Assembly: GCA_947652605.1 (NCBI GenBank)
Contig: OX393579.1
Coordinates: 20,047,674-20,111,673 of the forward strand
Source of the DNA: Elmis aenea
Taxonomy: Eukaryota > Arthropoda > Insecta > Coleoptera > Elmidae
Reading direction: 5' to 3'
DNA: 64,000 bases
Shown here: piece after piece, positions 60,454-64,000 of the stretch
How the letters are laid out: the number at the start of each line of letters is the position of its first letter
Numbering within the stretch: the first letter of the stretch is position 1
Translations under genes and position numbers: made by a program
The notes under the pieces: model-generated
Seen by the model: only the letters and a program-made list of their open reading frames with translations
Databases searched by the model: none
What the model was told of the DNA's origin: nothing

Positions 60454-60599
60454 CTCATAACTATCAGTGTTCCGGATTTTAATGTATTTTAAAGTTAACA
60501 TTAAAAGAAAAGGTATAAAAATTCATTTTTAAAATAATACACTCAGTTCAAGGACAGACGAGAAAAGAAATAGAGGTTTTTGGAGGAGAAGTGGATTGG

Positions 60600-60680
60600 A
60601 AAAGGGGCGCAACAAAAGTTGATGTGGAAAAGGGGGAAGCAATAAAAGTTGATATAGAAAAGGAAGACGCAAATATGTAA
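60600..60680 (+). repeat. 30-bp tandem repeat, ~2.6 units
   Basis: Units share ACAAAAGTTGATGTGGAAAA / ATAAAAGTTGATATAGAAAA. In one plus frame this reads TKVDVEKGEAIKVDIEKEDA. There is no ATG start, so it is probably not a gene. Confidence 0.55.
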
Positions 60681-60689
60681 AGGTTGAGA

Positions 60690-60886
60690 TCAGGGCCGGC
60701 GCCAGGTTATTTAGCGCCCTAGGCAAAACTTATTATAACGCCCCCTTTCACACAAATTTTCACAGAAATTAATATTTGTGACGGTACGATAATCGAAAAA
60801 CAATAAAATTTTATGGTGATTACACATTTTTGCGCCCCCCCTATGAATAGCGCCCTAGGCGACTGCCTAGGGCGCTATCCACTGCT
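60690..60886. mobile_element. GC-rich hAT-like MITE
   Basis: Left CAGGGCCGGCGCCAGG; GCGCCCTAGGC repeats near both ends; right end ...GGGCGCTATCCACTGCTG. End matching is partial. Confidence 0.55.
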
Positions 60887-60927
60887 GTAATGGAATGCTA
60901 CGAATTTTTGACATTTTGAGTTATAAT

Positions 60928-61324
60928 CAGGGCTCGAAACCGAAAAACATTTTGGTTAACGGTTAACCGAAATCGAGAACTTTATTTTTATAACGGTTTT
61001 TGACATTATTTAGATTAGGAATGCAAATTATGAAAAGATATCTATTTATAATTTTATAATACCTATATGTACAAGCAAGCGTTCAGTAATGACTTCTGGT
61101 AAACTTATCGCAGTTAATACAGATTTTGTATTTTGTTTTTTGTATTTTATTAACTAATTTTTATTAAAACAAGATGTTAAAAACCGGTTTTTAATTATTT
61201 TGGTTAAATTTTACCGTTTTTTGCCATTAAAAATAACGGTTTCGGTTAAAAATCACTTTTACGGACAAAAAATAACGGTTAATCGGTGTTTTTAACCGGT
61301 TTAAAAAACCGGTTTCATGCCCTG
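60928..61324. mobile_element. 397-bp hAT-type MITE, 8-bp target duplication
   Basis: Ends CAGGGCTCGAAACCG / CCGGTTTCATGCCCTG, with AACCGGTT-type repeats inside both ends. Flanked by GTTATAAT and GTTGTAAT (7 of 8). Confidence 0.8.
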
Positions 61325-61329
61325 GTTGT

Positions 61330-62655
61330 AATAAACCATGGTTCAATATATGGTTGTATTTAAAACTATATTTGTTTATTCGTTTAAAAATTCAATATAG
61401 GTAGCGTCCATGAGAAATAATATAGTTGAATATAGCTTAGTAAACGTTGAAAGAGATATGAACATACACGAAAACATACTCATCCTCATAAAGTTATCCC
61501 GAAAAACGAAAGATGTATGAGAGAAAGTATATTAAAAATTCAAAATCATGTTTCTTTGTTTATTTTTGAAATGGCTCAGGTTATTTGACTTCGGGCAGAA
61601 GCATGGCTAGGATTTTTGGAATGAAAAGATACATTTAAAGTGGGCCTCTTTGTAGGACTAAAACTTTTTTTTTCAGAAATAAGCCAGTCAGTTACTGAAC
61701 GTCGCTTGATGATCCCAGAAGCATTCCTTTTATTTACTATCCAATTGATTTGCTTTTGTCTTTGGTTCACGGCCCAGATTTGAATACGGATGAAGACGGC
61801 AAAATTTTCAAGTAAGAAATGTTTGTTTACACGATTTTTTCGGAAGCAAGGTAAAACTCCTTTGTGAGGTGCAATTTGATTTTACGTCAAAAACCTGTTT
61901 TCTGATCAATTTAAAATTGATTTAAATAAATTTAAAAACAAAATAAAAGAAAAATGAAACTATTAAATAGCTTATTAATCAGTCAAATTCGGACAGAATT
62001 ATTTCAAGTTTGGTCGTAAACGCCGAAACAACTTTGACACGTTTTTTGTTAATCTCGTAAATTTTTTTTGGACGCTTCCATATTTTTTACATGTGTATAC
62101 AATATGGACCAGATGGCGCGTGCTTCACATCATATAGATGCATCATCACTTATGTCTATCACTTGTTGACGTGGCTCTTTCCATCATCGCACGTCTTAAG
62201 TGGTTTATTTTCAGTTGATGGCCGCACATATATATAAAATGATTGTTTAGTGTACATTTAATGTAAATGGATGAATACAATTTTGTCTAACAGATTTTAC
62301 CATCTACTGTCAACATTCGTTAAATAAAAATATGAGATCATTTTTGAACGCACATATTTTGTGGCAAAAGTATCGATGCGTCTACTAATTTATTTTTTTA
62401 TTATTGTTAAGTTTATATTTTACTTTGATAGATTTCACTTTAAATATAGAAGTATAATATTCCTGATTGTTGCTTTAAGTGTTTAATTTAAAAAAAAAAT
62501 GAAAATTTTTAAAACAATTTCTATGTTGTATGTAACCTTTACATTTTGATTTAAATTAAAAATCAAACAAATCACCAATATTTGATTAAGAAACATGCCT
62601 ATTTTTTCTTTTTACAACTAATTTATTCATTCCTTACTCACGCTAAATGATATTT
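61330..62655. other. Region without recognised gene
   Basis: AT-rich. A 64-codon minus-strand frame at 61,576-61,770 has no recognised family. Nothing else was seen. Confidence 0.3.
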
Positions 62656-62659
62656 TTTA

Positions 62660-63662
62660 TACAGCGTCTTTTAAAAAGTATCAACAAAGGAAAAAGTTTC
62701 TTATTAAACATTTCTCAGAAACTTTTATTCTTTATGAAAGTTGGTGGATGACCTAAAATTAATTTTAAGTATAAAAAAAAATCATCAAAATTCATACGAT
62801 ACTAGATTTCAGCGATTTCAGAAATATTCCAAGAACCTTATATGTATTAAGAGTTACAAAAAAAAAACTACATAGAGAAAAATAGATCGGATTTCAAAAA
62901 AACGACCCAACAGGGTGAAATTTGTTGTTAAAATTTCAATTTTTATTTTTATAGTAATTTTAACATCAAAAAGTGTGCAAAAATTAAAAAACTTTTTTTT
63001 ATTGGTTTCTCAAATAATTTTATTCTTGAGAAAAGTTGGTGCATGATCAAAAATTTATTTAAATTTAAAAAAGTTCAATATAAATTTATACAACACTAGA
63101 TTTTAACGATTTTAGAATATTCGAAAAGAGTAACAATTTAAAAATAATATTAAATAAATTATCGTTTTCCCTTGATTTTTTAAAACTCTCTAAGTAGAGC
63201 ACTTTAATCTTGTTGATTGTTTTAAAATCGCTAAAAGCTAGTGTTTGAACTTTTATCGAGCTTTTTGAAACTTAAAATAAGTTTTAGACCATGCACCAAC
63301 TTTTCTCAAGAATAAAATTTTCCGATTAATCGATAATAAAAAACGTATCTATTAGTTGCAAACTTTTGAATGTTGACACTACTATTAAATTCGAAAATGA
63401 AATTAGAACGTCAAATTTCGTATTTTCATATTTTTGATTTTAAACAATTTCTTCCCATTTTTTTTTTGTAAGTTTTAAAATAAGGGCACTTTTCTTTTGT
63501 GAATATTTTTAAAATATTTAAAATCTAGTGTCATATGAATTTTGTTTATGTTAAAATTAGTTTTAGGTCATGCATCAGCTTTTATCAGGAATAAAATTTT
63601 CTGAGAAATCAATAATAAAGAAGTTTTCCAATTGTTGCAGAGTTTTTGAATGAGACTGTAGA
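62660..63662. mobile_element. Nested inverted-repeat element with four ~120-bp modules
   Basis: The module (TTCTCAGAAA...AAAGTTGGTG.ATGA.C...CTAGATTT) occurs direct at ~62,710-62,830 and ~63,003-63,120, and inverted at ~63,225-63,340 and ~63,510-63,620. The ends are ACAGCGTCTTTTAAAAAG and, inverted, ACAGTCTCATTCAAAAAC. Confidence 0.65.
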
Positions 63663-63839
63663 TCTCTCGACTCTAAAATTAATTATTATTGTGATCATTT
63701 ACAAAGTAAATCTACCGGAATGCGTTTTTTCTAACAAGAAAATTCCTGTAGTTTATTTCTCCCTGGCCTATAAGAAGCCAATGGGCAATATTTCCGGCGG
63801 TTGTTACAACGGGTGGAAGTAAAACATGCATTTAATTTA

Positions 63840-63922
63840 TATGTGACGTGATTTAAATCATGATTTAAATTTTTAAAAATCAGCTGGTTTAAATCAATTG
63901 ATTTAAATCAGGTCAACCCTAC
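63840..63922. repeat. Unpaired GATTTAAATCA-type element end
   Basis: Repeated GATTTAAATCA and CAATTGATTTAAATC, ending GGTCAACCCTA. The other end was not found; it may lie beyond the window. Confidence 0.45.
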
Positions 63923-64000
63923 ATTTTACCAATATTTAATTAATTTTATTTTTACTATTCTAGTCTGAAACAATACTTGATTAAAAAGTGTCTAAAAAAG

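Noticed and set aside
61576..61770. Possible exon with a polypyrimidine tract and GTAAG on the plus strand, or a 64-codon minus ORF
   Set aside because: The plus frames contain stops and the minus protein is unrecognised.

Overview
AT-rich animal nuclear DNA with spliced genes (consensus GT..AG introns, many only 50-65 bp), very closely insect-like proteins and dense DNA-transposon debris. The organism is most likely an insect with a large repeat-rich genome; a beetle is my best guess, but nothing in the window proves the order. All four genes I can support lie on the minus strand between 2.4 and 37.6 kb. No rRNA, tRNA or CRISPR was seen.

Layout. (1) 2,403-14,377: RNA polymerase II second-largest subunit (RPB2). 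Ten exons give 953 codons in frame; the last ~220 codons lie beyond the left edge. (2) 15,433-23,738: an Rsod-like secreted protein with several Cu/Zn-SOD-like modules. Fourteen exons give 1,150 residues, with a signal peptide and a hydrophobic C-terminal tail. (3) 27,172-29,417: muscle myosin regulatory light chain (Mlc2), 206 residues, with a TATA box and a first exon that contributes only the ATG. (4) 36,659-37,601: PLP-homeostasis protein (PLPBP/YggS family), 251 residues. From 37.6 kb to the right edge I see no convincing gene, only repeats and featureless AT-rich DNA.

The genes are unrelated housekeeping or muscle genes and do not form a pathway. What ties the window together is its mobile DNA. 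Introns are either ~55 bp or over 1 kb, and every fully contained RPB2 intron over 1 kb carries at least one inverted-repeat element. Many of these share TACAGGGTG/CACCCTGTA ends. Several keep one end of a mariner/IS630-like transposase gene: some the C-terminus (1.30-1.43, 10.58-10.71 and 55.9-56.3 kb), others the N-terminus (5.86 and 30.86 kb). Also present are hAT-type MITEs with 8-bp target duplications, a TTAA-flanked piggyBac-like MITE touching a splice donor, pogo-like TA-flanked elements with reiterated G-rich motifs, LINE fossils, and a decayed DNA transposon of a type I cannot classify (32.2-33.95 kb). Nesting is up to three levels deep. Coordinates were read by eye; exon sums that divide by three and agree with known families support the gene models.
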